64,000 nucleotides of DNA, taken from NCBI GenBank assembly GCA_026874595.1, contig CM049307.1:19323079-19387078 (forward strand). Direction: 5' to 3'. Under the pieces are notes generated by a model that did no database searches, was not told the origin of the DNA, and saw nothing but the letters and a program-made list of their open reading frames with translations. Numbering within the stretch: the first letter of the stretch is position 1; each line of letters begins with the position of its first letter. The DNA is from Sipunculus nudus. Lineage: Eukaryota > Annelida > Sipuncula > Golfingiida > Sipunculidae. The position numbers and the translations under genes are program-made. Below are positions 27,150 through 57,433 of the stretch, piece by piece.

Positions 27150-27545
27150 ATTGTTCTGATCCCTAACTAGGGCTCTGTATGTCCTGATCCCTAAACCAGG
27201 GCTCTGCATGTCATCTTAACCAAGAGGTTTCATGTTATGTCCTTAGCATTTACCAAAGCTTAAAGCATTATATCTGAATGTCCTGATCCCTAACCAGGGC
27301 TCTGCATGTCCTGATCCCTAACCAGGGCTCTGCATGTCCTGATCCGTAACTTGCGCTCTGCATGTCATCTTAATCAAGGGGTTTCATGTTATGTCCTAAT
27401 CACTTACCAAAGCTTAGAGCATTATATCCTGATCCCTTACCAAGGTTCTGTATGTCTTGTCCTGATCCCTAACCAAGGATATGAATGTCATGTCTTGATC
27501 CTTAACTACCGCTTGTCAAGTCCTGATCCATGTCCAGGGCCCTAA
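27150..27545. repeat. 28-31 bp minisatellite with higher-order copies
   Basis: CTGATCCCTAACCAGGGCTC followed by TGCATGTC recurs about eight times with variation. A longer block (…CATCTTAACCAAGAGGTTTC… to …AAAGCATTATAT…) also occurs twice, near 27208 and 27366, which shows duplication of a composite unit. Confidence 0.8.
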
Positions 27546-27589
27546 GCACGATTTTGTATCTCATGTCCTGTATGTCATGTGTCAGGATA

Positions 27590-28010
27590 TGTATAAAGGT
27601 ATGCTGATGCGAGGTCTAGATATATAAAGGTATGTTGGAGCAGGTTGTGGAAATTCAGAGTATAGTCTGAATATATATGTAAAGATATGTAGGCAAGTAA
27701 TTTAGATATTTAAAAAATATGTGGGTGAAGGTTCCAGATAGTTAATCATATGTGGGTGAAGGTTCCAGATATTTACAGGTATATGGATACAGGAATAACA
27801 TAGTTTAAGGTATGCAGGTGAAGGATCCATAACTGTCAATGTACAAGGGTGCATGATTGAGATATGAAAAGGATTCTTGGCGCAGGGTGCCGATATGTTA
27901 ATGAATGAGGGTGTCAGGAAGCATGTATGTAATGATGTGGCTGAAGGGCTGGATATGTATCAAGCTCTGGTTGCAGGGTCTAGATATGTAACTGGCTAAA
28001 AGTCTGGGGT
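27590..28010. repeat. degenerate ~40 bp tandem repeat
   Basis: The block is built from repeated GGTATGTnGGTGAAGGTTCC-like and AGATATTTA-like segments. Copies are diverged. There is no coding signal. Confidence 0.5.
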
Positions 28011-28517
28011 TTTGGAATGTATCTGGATATTTATATTGGAAAAAGGTTCTGATTTCTTTAACTAAGGTCACAGTTACCTACTTCCACACTTTAAAACTAT
28101 AACGAGCTCTAGCAACTGCAGAAAATGTCCTGCGAACAGGTGGAAAACCAGGTGAAAGGTCGTTGAGGTCAAGTTTTGGAAAATAAAATATGCAGGAGCC
28201 CTAATTTCAAACATATTATGGATCTAAGTAAGCTGCATTTAAACAAAGGCATATTGTTTCCGATAGATGATTATGATAAAACCTTCCAACTTTAACTGTT
28301 GATACATATCCTGTATCAGGTGTCCCAGGACACAGGTCCAACTTATTTAATTGTCATTATTCTTACCTACACACCAAAGGAAGTTTTAACATTGCATTTA
28401 ACTCATTTCAGATTGATTGTCTTTGCTGCATACAACCACAATAGTGCTGACACTTGGCTGTGCATGCTTTGACAAATGAATTCTTCCTATTGCAGGTTTC
28501 TGCCAAGTCTCGACGTT

Positions 28518-28523
28518 TTTATT
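28518..28523 (-). promoter_or_regulatory. candidate poly(A) signal AATAAA
   Basis: AATAAA on the minus strand, about 316 bases beyond the USP stop, is the nearest canonical signal. Other AATAAA sites occur farther out (near 24854-24859), so a longer 3' UTR is possible. Confidence 0.35.
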
Positions 28524-28838
28524 CTACCAATACCTTGCTGACACTGATAAAATTGTTCTTGTGTTAGTGACATGATGATTGTTTATGGCACAGGCAGCCT
28601 ATGCAAACAGTATATTAGTGCAATGAGATGTAACAAAACATTCAATCCATATATTGAGAAAATTACCTATCCTTCACACAAGCAGCCCATATGTTACAGA
28701 AAATAAAAAGTTACAACTGTTTAGGATAAAAAAATACAAATGACAAACTTAAATAAAGCATAACATGTGTTTGATAAAAAATCAGAATGCACTCCCTCAT
28801 GACTGAGGACTGAACACACAAACGTTTAATCCCTCAAT

Positions 28839-46235
<17,397 letters not shown>

Positions 46236-46786
46236 CTGAAAGTATAAATGTCAATACAATCAGTACACCATCTCCATAACATCAACAATCATTATCATGA
46301 GAACAATAACAGAATTCAGTCCTTTAACACATAACATAATCATGCAAATATGCTTCCTTTCCTTCCTGGAATCAGCCTGAGTTCAAAGGTGAAAATCACA
46401 TATTTTGCATATATATACCATGTCACTAATATTTATAATTATGTGTGTGATTGACTGTCAAACCAGAAGAAAATCAATAAAGAAGAAAGGGATACCACAC
46501 AATGGTTCCCTTAATCTTTCAGGTGACAACTTTTTTTAATGACAGAGGTAGCTGTTCATTCAAGTAAAATGTGGAAGGGCAGCTAAACGAGTTGAGAGGT
46601 CATGTAGTGAGCCTCCTTGGAAAACTTTCCTGATCTGTTTCATTAAAAGCTATAAAACAAGTTCATTCTTCCATCTTAAATATTCAGCTTAACAAAGACC
46701 AAGAACAATACATTCATCTGTTGTGAAAAAGTCATCTCAGAAAGTTCAGGGAAATTTACAACCAAACATCAGTGTGTATGAATATG

Positions 46787-47010
46787 TCAAGGCCCAGATC
46801 CCGATCTGGACCAATCAGCAATTGGTCCAGACCAGATCCCAATCAGGATTTGGTCCGGCCTAAACCCGGATCTGGATTTGGTCCAGACCAAATCTCGATT
46901 GGGATCTGGGCGGGACCAATTCCTGATTGGTCAAGACCAAATCCCGATCGGGATTAAGCCTGGCCTAAACCCTGACTGGGATCTGGTCTGAACCCGTTCC
47001 TGATTGAGAT
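46787..47010. repeat. ~36-bp tandem repeat made of nested palindromes
   Basis: About six units resemble GGTCCAGACCARATCCCGAT followed by YGGGATYTGG. One unit contains the perfect 14-base palindrome ATCCCGATCGGGAT at 46941-46954. It is GC-richer than its surroundings and has no coding signal. It lies about 550 bp upstream of exon a. Confidence 0.8.
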
Positions 47011-47409
47011 TCCATGGCAGACAAGAGCAGGCTTTTGAGTTAATGTTATTTCATAAGGTTAAAACATGAAAATAATTAACCAAGTTGAGAAAAATATAAT
47101 TTTATATATATTAATATATGTAATAAAAACATGAATATATACATATATTTAGTTGAAAATGTTGATAGGAGAGGTTATAAATTGTTGGTTTTCATGAAAT
47201 CAGGACTTTTCATTTGAATGTAAGCTGTTTATGAGTTGATACAAGTTAAAAATATCCATATTTGAAAACTGGGGACTGAAAACTTCATATGATACTTAAC
47301 TTCTTATATATGTCATCCATCTAACAATTTATTCTACCTACAAAACGCATCAAATATATACACTTATTTACACAGTAAGTCAGCTTAAACTAGTTCAATT
47401 GTTATATAA

Positions 47410-49090
47410 ACTAGATGTGTCGGAACGACACGAATGCCCCCGCCTGGGGAAAATCAGAAACATTTGTTAAATTTTGTAAAATTTTTTAAGTTCAGGAGGT
47501 GTCATATGGTCAAAAGTAGGTCAACAAGGGCAAAATGCAAACTCTATGTGTAACGGGTCATTATCAAGCAACACACTAAAAATCAGGCCAGTTTATGCAG
47601 GCATTGTGAAAAAAGTCAATATATACATGTGCATTTTTCATAAAAATTTCTGTCTTTCATAAAAAAAACTTTCTATGTTCAGGATCTGTCATATGGTCAA
47701 AAATAGGTCAATTGGGATGAAAAGCGAACTCGATCTGTAAGTGGTCATTATGCGCCCACAGACCAAACATTAGGCCAGTATCTGTAAGCATTGCATTGCT
47801 AAACTAGAATATTAGCAAAAGCTGATAATCAGTTATAAATTTAAATTGGACAGATATGTACCATGTTTCATAACAACTCATCAAATGGTTCCTGAGATGT
47901 AAGCTTCCGAGTGTTTTTGTATAATCAGCTCTAAAACAAAGAAAAATAGGTCAAGGTCACCCATCTTTGCACTTGACCAATACTTTGTTGATATACATCT
48001 TCACTGATGAAATAAAATTCCAACGGTGAATCCTTTTAGAGATATCCCGCTCACAAGGCCAAAATTGAAAAATCTGATGAAAAAATTGATTAAAAAATCA
48101 GAAATTGCAGGTGGCACCACCAAAATTGCACAGCACGTACAGACCATCCCAATGATCATAGTAAGTTTTGTGAAAATCCACACAATGGTTCCTGAGACAT
48201 AGGCTTCTGAGTGTTTTTCTATAATCAGCTCTAAGATGTAGAAAAATGGGTCAAGGTCACCCATCTTCGAACTTGACTCAGATTTTATCGATATACATCT
48301 TCACTGATGAAATAAAATTCCAATGGTGAATCCTTTTAAAGATATCCCGCTCACAAGGTAAAAGTTAAGAGACGCAGGATGGACAGACGCCCGATGGACA
48401 GACAGACAGGCGGACAGAAGGACAGCTTGGGTGACGACAATAGCCCATCAGCATAGGAGCTGAGGGCTAAAAACGGCTGTACATGTACATGTCATAAAAA
48501 TTTATATTTTTCATAAAATTTTCTATGTTTAGGAGCCGTAAAACAATCAAAAGAAGGTCCACTGACACGAAACGCGAACTCGATCTGTAACTGGTCATTA
48601 TCTGCCCACACACCAAAAATCAGGCCAATATCTGCAGGCATTGCGAAAAAAAAATCGTACATGTGTATTTGTCATGAAAATTTATTTTTTTTCATGAAAT
48701 TTTCTATGTTTAGGAGCCGTAAAACGGTCAAAAGTACGTCAACTGGGACAAAATGCAAACTCGATCTGTAACTGGTCAATATCTGCCAACACACCAAAAA
48801 TGAGGCCAATATCTGTTGGCATTGTGAAAAAAAGTCCATACATGTGTATTTGTCATGAAAACTTCTATTTTTCATGAAATTTTCTAAGTTTAGGAGCCGT
48901 AAAACGGTCAAAAGTAGGTCAACCGGGATGAAACAAAACCACACACCAAAATTAGGCCAATATCTGCAGGCATTGCGAAAAAAAGTCCGTACAACTGTTT
49001 GATTTCGGAAAGACAGAAGGACGGAAGGACGGAATGACAGACATAGGTTAAACTATTTGCCCCAGCCACTTTGTGGCGGGGGCATAAAAA
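47410..49090 (-). mobile_element. HINE/pearl-like element, copy 2, split by a nested element
   Basis: It has the same termini as the copy at 38262 (CTAGATGTGTCGGAACGACA start, GGCGGGGGCAT end), about four 180-bp cores and a GACGGAAGGACGG tract. It is interrupted from about 47797 to 48475 by a different element. On the minus strand it again ends with the hairpin, ATCTAG and T. Confidence 0.7.
47797..48475. mobile_element. nested element with ~300-bp tandem cores and GGACAGAC tract
   Basis: Two cores share GGTTCCTGAGAYRTAGGCTT, ATAATCAGCTCTAA, GGTCAAGGTCACCCATCTT and TTCACTGATGAAATAAAATT (near 47890-48060 and 48187-48360). They are followed by GATGGACAGACAGACAGGCG and an end reading GCTGAGGGCTAAAAA. 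It contains CAGGTGGCACCACC, shared with the element at 18184-19352. Confidence 0.6.
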
Positions 49091-50324
49091 TTAATAAACA
49101 ATCTGATGAAAATACTGGAAATAACAATTCAACTTGAAAAATAATACAAGGACTTGAAAAATAATTACAATAAATATAATCACTCAACTAACTCAAACTT
49201 ATTTATTAATTAAGTTATTAATATAGAATAATTAACACTGACTACAAAACTCAATTAATTCAAACTTATATATTAATTAAGTTATTAATATAGAATAATT
49301 AACACTGACTACAAACTAAATTAACATTTATCATTATTTATTAAGTTATAATTTCAGACATCCTGTCAGGGATATAGGCATGCTCTGAATCTAGGTCCAG
49401 GTTTCATTGCGGGTCTTGCTGGTACCCAGGATGTGACCTTATCTTTACTTATCAATATTTCAGAAGTAAGGTTGTTCAAATGGGTCAACTGTCTCCCAAA
49501 TTTAAACAGTGAGTGCATGAAAATAGGTTTGGCTGAACTGCACTTTTTCAGTTTTTGGTAACTGGCCATCACATATTGGTTTGGGTTGGTCTACCTATCC
49601 ATGACCACTCAAACATCTATATAAATCTGATTCTACCTATCAATAATAAGAGAATTACAAATATAATGGGCCTCCTATTTGAAAGTTTGCTCACTGAAGA
49701 ATAAACCACCTTTGTGATGGTGAAGATCACCACATTAACCACGCACTACCACATTTACTCGTTATACACAAACAGAACTGACATAAAGAACAACCACAGT
49801 ACAGACGCATGATGTGGGTTTGTGGTTTCCTACAGGGACACACCCCCCGTATATCATAAGAGATCAGTACATCAATGAATCACCAGCCGTTATCAGATTA
49901 TACATGTTAACTATACAGATCATCTCTCTGTGTGTATATCCAAATGCACAGGATATAAGGAAACCAAGATGATACCATCTAACCCATATGTACCAAACCT
50001 AGTGGAAAACATGCTATATTTTCAATGTTGCACCCGGTATATCATATGGAACTGACAAAAAACTCCACATGTAGCAATTCATTTTGCCTGATGGGCATTC
50101 TGTATGGCAGAACCACAAGTATGGAATCTCACATTTAGTCAATGTTGATTATTATCCCCATTCTGTATATGCATTTCATGCTTAACAGTAACAAAATGCA
50201 AACTGATAGAGTATAATATGTATTACTTTCCACTACTTCATATTTCCTGTTATATCATTAAAACTTGAATGATTAATGCCTCTTTGACCACATTGTATTG
50301 AACATATATAATCATATGAAAGCA

Positions 50325-51005
50325 AATTAGAAATATTTGTTAAAGTTTGTAAAATTTTCTCTTTTCAGGAGCTGTCATATGGTAAGGAGTAGGTGAACCA
50401 GGACAAAATGCAAACATGATCTGTAAATGGTCGTTGTGCACCCACACACACACACACACAAAGGCCAATATCCACAGGCATTGCAAAAAAAAAGTCTGTA
50501 CATAAACATTTATCATGAAAATTTCAATTTTTATGAAATTTCTATGTTCAGGAACTGTCATACAGTCAAAAGTAAGTCACCTGTGACGAAACACAAACTC
50601 GATCCGTAACTGGTAATAATCTGCCTTACACATCAAAAATCAGGCTAACATCTGCAGGAACTGCGAAAAAAAGTCTGTTCATGTGCATTTATCATGAAAA
50701 TTTTAATTTTTCATGAAATTTTCTATGTTCAGGAGCCGTGATACGGTCAAAAGTAGGTCCACCAGGACAAAGCACAAACTCCATCTGTAAGTGGTCATTA
50801 TGCCCCAACACACCAAATATTAGGCTGATATCTGCAAGCATTGCGAAAAAAGGCTGTACATAAGAATACAGTCAAAAGTAGGTCAAATGGGACAAAACGC
50901 AAACTTGATCTGTAAGTGGTCATTATGCACCCACACACCAAAAATTAGGCCAATATCTGCAAGCACTGCAAAAAAAGGCTGTACATAAGCATTTGTCATG
51001 AAAAT
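50325..51005. mobile_element. truncated relative of the 180-bp-core element
   Basis: Three to four cores match those at 38262 and 47410 (TCAGGAGCYGT, GTCAAAAGTAGGTC, AACTCGATCTGTAA, CTGCAGGAACTGCGAAAAAA). The CCCCCGCC termini are not present. A (CA)n tract lies at 50444-50460. Confidence 0.6.
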
Positions 51006-51361
51006 TTAGGTGGAGTATAAAATGAAAAATATGGTTCAATAGTGAGTGAATCTTCATATCAATGGTCCTCACATCATCACATCATTAGGATTTTCTCATT
51101 ATAATAAACCTTTCATCAGACATCCAAGTACCACCATCAAACCAAAACCTCCCCTTGGTCTTCTGTGTTTCATCTATGTGATACAGTTTTAGTAACTTTT
51201 AATTACCCCAAATTTACCATCTGTCATCACTGCTTTAACAACCATCAGCATTACTTTAAAACCTGAATATACAATTCCTTAGGTCAGCAGGAACACAAAA
51301 ATCTTCAGTTATACTGAAGCACAGCCCTTGAGACTAAGGCCTGAAATATGAAACTATTACT

Positions 51362-52545
51362 AGAGTGTATCGGACAATGGTCCTCAGAGGGCCCCGCATT
51401 TCTGCTAGTGCTGGACTAGTTTACATATGGGTGAAAAATTAAGTAAAATTTGAAAAATATGACAAACAGAAACAGGTATTTATCAATATGCATGAGGGAA
51501 AAAATCCTACTGGATCAAATGATATTTAAGAAGATACGTCTGAAAAAAATGTGCAATAGAAAATCACTGAATGTAGTCTGCTAGCCATATTTGATTTGGA
51601 GCAAGTTTGTAATTCAATGGTTCTAGAGCCCTCATCCCTGTGAATTTGGGAAAGCTGCAGAATGTTGTTGTTGAGTTATCACACCAGAAGAAAATCAGGG
51701 ATTGGGCTGTGGCAGCCATATTGGAATTCAGACAGGGCTGTTATTCAATAGGTCTGGAGCCCTCATAGGTAACAATCATCCCAGTGAATTTGGAAAAGCT
51801 GCAGTAGGTTGTTATAGAATTATTGGCACCAAAGAAAACCAGAGATTGGGCTGCGGGGGCCATACTGGAATTCCGACAGGTCTGTATTCAATAGGTCTGG
51901 AGCCCTCATAGATACCAATGATCCCTGTGAATTTTTTTTTTTTTTTTGGAGGTAACCGCCTTCAATTTTTTATGCTAGCTTAACTTATTATATGTACATC
52001 TGCAGATTTCCATTCCGGTTTTGGACTACGTGACAGGGCAGTATCACACACTTCCTCTCATTTGATATCCTGGCGTTAACCAGGCCCGGTGACTACTGCA
52101 CCTGCAGACCCTGGGTTGGTAATCATACCATCAAAGACCCCCGAAAGGCGCAGCCGTTTGTGAGTGAAAATGGCCATTGGGCACGACCTTCCCATTAAGC
52201 CTGCAGAGCGCGATCACCTTGGGTGGGGGCCGACCGTGAAAAACCTCACCGCCTCGGCCGAGGTTTGAACTCACGACCTCCCGGCTTTGAGTCCTGCACT
52301 CTTCCCCTGAGCCACAGAAGCCAAGAACCATAGGAAATCAGCAATCAGGCTATGGTGGCCATATTGGAACTCTGACAGGTCTGTAATTCAATAGGTCTGG
52401 AGCTGTCATAGGTACAAATCATCCCTGTGAATTTGGAAAAGCTGCAGTATGTTGTTGTTGAGTTATTGCGTGTGAAAGAAAGTGTCACTGACGGAAGGAC
52501 GGACTGACACAGTGATCACTATAGAGCACCACTTGTCAAGCAGGG
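51362..52545. mobile_element. non-autonomous element with ~180-bp cores and GGAC tract
   Basis: The ends carry GAGGGCCCCGCATT and CAGGGCCCTAATA. The cores contain GATTGGGCTGYGGSRGCCAT and TCAATAGGTCTGGAGCC. Near the right end are GACGGAAGGACGGACTGAC and the palindrome AGTGATCACT. A SINE is inserted at 51929-52330. Confidence 0.6.
51929..52330 (-). mobile_element. tRNA-derived SINE with poly(A) tail
   Basis: On the minus strand the head reads GTGGCTCAGGGGAAGAGTGC (box A-like) then GAGTTCAAACCTC (box B-like), followed by a ~300-bp body and an A15 tail (T-run at 51929 on the plus strand). This is the usual layout of a pol III SINE. The family was not identified. Confidence 0.75.
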
Positions 52546-52620
52546 CCCTAATAATAAATGATTACCTGTTAACTTTGCAAGGTTAAAAATAAGATTCACA
52601 GCACTTGCTGAAGTAATGCA

Positions 52621-54807
52621 TATGTCAGAGACGAGATTAAAATCCAGGCGGATTTTAAATTCGCCTAGACGAGATTGCGATTGTGATCTCGCCTAGACGA
52701 GATTGCAATTGTGATCTCGGCTAGACGGATTTTAAACTCGCCTAGACAAGATCACAATCGCAATCTCGCCTAGGCGAGATTAAAATCCTTCATGGAGCAG
52801 GCCAGGATTTTAATCTCGCCTAGGCGAGTTTAAAATCCGTCTGGTGTCATCCAGGCGAGTTTAAAATCTGCCTGATATTACTTAGGCGAGTTTAAAATCT
52901 GCCTAGGCGAGATTAAAATAGTGATCTGATCTAATTTCCTAATATATTAAGCATTGTAATTGACATATGAAAGATGTTTCCAGTCAGATTTTCAATATTT
53001 TAACACTGAATGGTTATATATAGTTAAAAGGTAATATATTTATTAATATTTACAGAATATTATAGTATTAATGTAATAATTAACTTTTTTACAGTAATGC
53101 AATAGTTATTCATGTGATAATTAACATTAATTTTGGAAACAGAATTATGAAATAGATATTTGATTATTATTTGCACCTTTGATGTGTTTCATGTGGTCTA
53201 CAGCATCCTTATCATACCAATTATTTACAAAACATTTATTAATCTTTATTTTTTTTCTCCAGTTTTCTTAAAAAACTTGTGTTTGTAAATATCACTAATA
53301 ATTTTTACAAAAAAATAATTTGTAATTGTATTTAAATATATGCAATTAGAGAGTAACAAGAGGTATATTGAAGCACACTTATGAGATATTATGAAGAGCA
53401 AATCTGGGGGAAAAAGTCATCCACTTGCATATTGAATCAATCATAGATAGATAGATAGATAGATAGATTAGTCTAGATAGCTATTACTTCACTATTTAAT
53501 GAGTATATTACACATTAACATAAACAATCATCCTATTTGATAGTTCTTACAGGACAAACATAACAAATTAGTTGGTTGATCTAGTTCAAATGTTTCTTTT
53601 CACCCAGGTATTCAACACTCAACAGTCAAAACATGTACACTTATGGTACAAAATATGCAGGGTATCAGTATTTATGATGGACTTTGATACACCATCCATT
53701 TTTTTTGGTAATTAAACATCATATGAGAAAAGGTAAAAGTTGATACACAGATGTATGCATGTGAATATTTCTTTTTCTTATTTAGTCTTTTCTTATAATG
53801 TATATAATATTCTTCTGATCTTTTTTTTAATGTTTTGTGAGGCATTTTGTGAAGCTTCAATATTTATGTAGACTGTGTTACAAGATAACTGCCTTTTTTT
53901 GGACAGTATTATATCATATCAGAAAAAATATGATTTCTAGATTCATAGAGTAATAGATCATTTATGCATGTGAACATGCATTGAATTATATTGATAAAAA
54001 ATAAATGAGCTATGTTCCTTTTGTCTTTTTAAAATACTACATTACTAATATTACTAATACCAGTTTCCCTTCAAATAAATATTGACAACAAAATTATTAT
54101 GTAAATAATCAGCAGCAGCCCACATCATATATCATTTTAATATGCCATATACAATACCAATGTAAGTTTCTTATTACCTAGTTTATAAATAAAAATATAA
54201 AATAAAAAAAATTAATGTTAATTATTACATAAATATTATAATATTCTGTAAATATTATTAAATATAAATTACTTGTGAACGATACATAACCATATTAATA
54301 AAAAATATATAATATAAAATATTCCATTTCCAAAATTAATGTTAATTATTACATTAATAATATAATATTCTGTAAATATTAATAAATATATAACTTGTGA
54401 ACTATACATAACCATTAAGTGTCAAAATATTAAAAATCTGACTGAAAACATCTTTCCTAAGTCAATTACAATGCATAATTTATTGGGAAATTAGATCAGA
54501 TCACTATTTTAATCTCGCCTAGGCAGATTTTAATCTCGCCCAAGTGATATCAGGCAGATTTTAAACTCGCCTGGATGACACCAGACAGATTTTAAACTCG
54601 CCTAGGCGAGATTAAAATCCTGGCCTGCTCCATGATGGATTTTAATCTCGCCTAGGCGAGATTGCGATTGTGATCTCGTCTAGGCGAGTTTAAAATCCAT
54701 CTAGCCGAGATCACAATTGCAATCTCGCCTAGGCGAGATCACAATCGCAATCTCGTCTAGGCGAATTTAAAATCCGCCTGGATTTCAATCTCGTCTCTGA
54801 CACATAC
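52621..54807. mobile_element. 2.19-kb foldback element with ~540-bp inverted arms and candidate 5-bp TSD
   Basis: The left end starts TATGTCAGAGACGAGATTA; the right end is its imperfect inverse (GTCTCTGACACATAC). The outer ~310 bp of each arm is made of small palindromic modules (CGCCTAGGCGAGATTAAAAT, GAGATTGCGATTGTGATCTC). The inner arm (TTTATTAATATTTACAGAAT…) is also inverted and partly duplicated on the right. ATGCA flanks both sides (52616-52620, 54808-54812). No transposase reading frame is visible. The loop contains a (GATA)n tract at about 53437-53469. Confidence 0.85.
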
Positions 54808-57433
54808 ATGCAGTAAAACACAGTTGTTTTCATTTACACTCTCAAATTTCTTCTCTATTAATGTAAATGAAAACTAATCAAATGTTGGTAATATTCATCC
54901 TTCTAAGCTCTCTTCACATTTAACACATATTCATACAAAATACAGTATTAACAAAACACAATCATCAAAACAGAGTATAATCTGATTCATATACTCCATG
55001 AAACACACATCAAACAATGTTAACACTTGTACTGTGTATACACACCCTGATACTTCTATTTCTATAAATAAACTGTTGTACATTTGAATACCTGAGATAA
55101 ATCTGTGTCACCTATGATCTGGTAATACCTGCACAAGGCTGACTTTTCCTGATAACCTGACGACCTGTTACAAATCACATATACACCAACAGGTAAATAA
55201 CATACATACTGCCCTAATGAGTTTAAAAGGTAAATCTGTACTTCTAATATTTTCCAAAAGTGATACATACAGGGAACAGGTTTGTCTGTTGACCATTTCA
55301 TTAAAAAGTGTCCCAAAGACCATGACATTCAGATGAGCTTGGTGGATTCAAAAGCTTGCAAAAGATTGCACGAAAAGTTAATTAAATTTAATAAAACAAG
55401 ACTATCTGACTGATTTCAAAACTTTTTTTCACTAACAAGATATATTTAATCAGGGTCACATGACTTAATTAAAATCTAATTGGATAACTAGCTACAAATA
55501 TTTGAATACTGAATCTCAAAGCAGGAAGGCCTATCTGCTTTTGATGCCTCAAAGACTACAGTTTTCAAAATGCTTGTATAGACAAACTCTTGCATTAAAA
55601 ATGTGCTTGCAAGGTTGTGGGCCACCCAAACAACAAAAAGTTGGGAAATTACTAAAACAGTAAAATACTGGAATGTGTATTTTGTGGTAAATCTGTTGAT
55701 TCTTTGTGAGAAATGACATGTGATATTAGATGGCCTATGAGCATATTAATTATTATGACTAATTCAACCTGCAAGATGGTATTAACTCACATGCATGAAG
55801 CATCAGAAAAAAAAGATATGTGGTCTGAGGAGTATATAATTCATAATTCTATGAGCCCCTCAATACAACAGAGAAAACATCAAAACCTGTAGATGAATGA
55901 GACTTAAAGAAGTGGGGTCCTTGCTATTTAGTTATAGGCCTACCCTATGCAGAACACCACACACAGTTGCACCCAGTCCCCTGTTGTGGGTGACTTCATT
56001 ATATGGTAACCAAATCCATGTAAATGATCACTATGTAACACTAAAAGCCATTCACCCTTCTCCACAAAAACCTATGGTATTTCCTTTATAATACTTTTTA
56101 AAGCCAAAACTTTTATATCTGAGGCCGAAGAACATGACAATTGAGTTTGTTTAGTCTAGTAACATCAAGGTGAATTACATAACACATACCTTGTGCGATA
56201 CTCTATTATGTTCTTTTACTTCCGATGGCCTGCACCTTTTCCTGAGGTCTCCTAATCTATTATACCTGGAGGACATTTTGCTCAACTGTGTAATATAAAT
56301 GTCAAGGCCCAAACTACGATGCAGGTTTGTTGCCTCAGAACACCCACACCTGCTCAACATGACAGGGCCTTTATACAACTTTCTTCTATGCAAAATAAAA
56401 TCAACCATCAGCAAACTAATAGATGGTCTAGACCACAATATAATTAGGGTCTAGACTGAGCCAAAGCACTAATTTCTGAAAATATAAAGAAAATCAGAAA
56501 CAACTGCAGTAGTTTATGCATGTCATCACTGCTTTTGTATACAAGGACAACTTGAAACCAAGTCAATTTGCTCTATTATATTCAAAATGAAACATAAAAT
56601 TCTGACATGTTTACCCTTTCTGCTTCAGGTCTTACTGTACTTGAATAGAGTGCAAAAACATTCCATAGCTGGTAACACTGTATAACACATATTTATGCAT
56701 CTGACATTTATCTGAAGTCACTGCCAAAATTAAAATTACTTTTTTTACTCTGATATGCAGCACATTTGTAATAATATCCTCAGAAAATCTTTCCTGTTGG
56801 CACACACTGTGAGTTTAAATGAACATTATTTCCTGTTAAAAAACTCTCATGAATGGAATCAACTTGTTTGATAATTATCCTGTTTTAATTGGTAAGGTAA
56901 TGCAGGGATGGAAATTTAACAATGGGAACCTACACTCCCCTGACCAGAGGAAACCTCCCATAACCCGATCTGAAGTCTGGTTGATCAACTAAATGCCAGA
57001 CAAACATTTTTATTTATATGTGTGAGGGTTATTGTTGTTGTGATAAAAAACTGAAAATTCTTTTAGACGTAAAATGCATTTATTTTATTTTGTATTTCTA
57101 CAGATTTCAACATTTTTATTTGAAGGACTCTTCATGGTTCACGGTTGGCGTTCAGTATATGTAAGGTTGGAGGAAAACCTGAGGCCCTGGAGAAAACCAC
57201 CAATCTACTACTACCAGCTCCCATAACCACACCAGGAATCAAACTTGGGTGGCAACTGAATGTGAAAATGGCTTCTCTTTTTACATTTGGCGCCGTATGT
57301 GATTTCAAATAAACATGAACATAATTTTTTTAACACATTTATGATTTAAAATTACTGAATTACAATTCAGATTTACATGTGACTAGAGATACAGAACATA
57401 ATAAACACATTATTTATCACATATTCAGCTAAA

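Larger units (their letters stand above)
24800..28838 (-). other. 3' flank or 3' UTR of the USP gene
   Basis: No coding exon is recognised here. The part next to the stop must contain the 3' UTR, but its end cannot be fixed from sequence alone. It holds an AT microsatellite at 25808-25863 and two minisatellite-like blocks at 27150-27545 and 27590-28010. Confidence 0.5.

Noticed and set aside
52200-52320. A functional tRNA gene at the box A/B sequence
   Set aside because: The match is limited to the promoter boxes, there is no cloverleaf acceptor stem, and it continues into a SINE body with a poly(A) tail.
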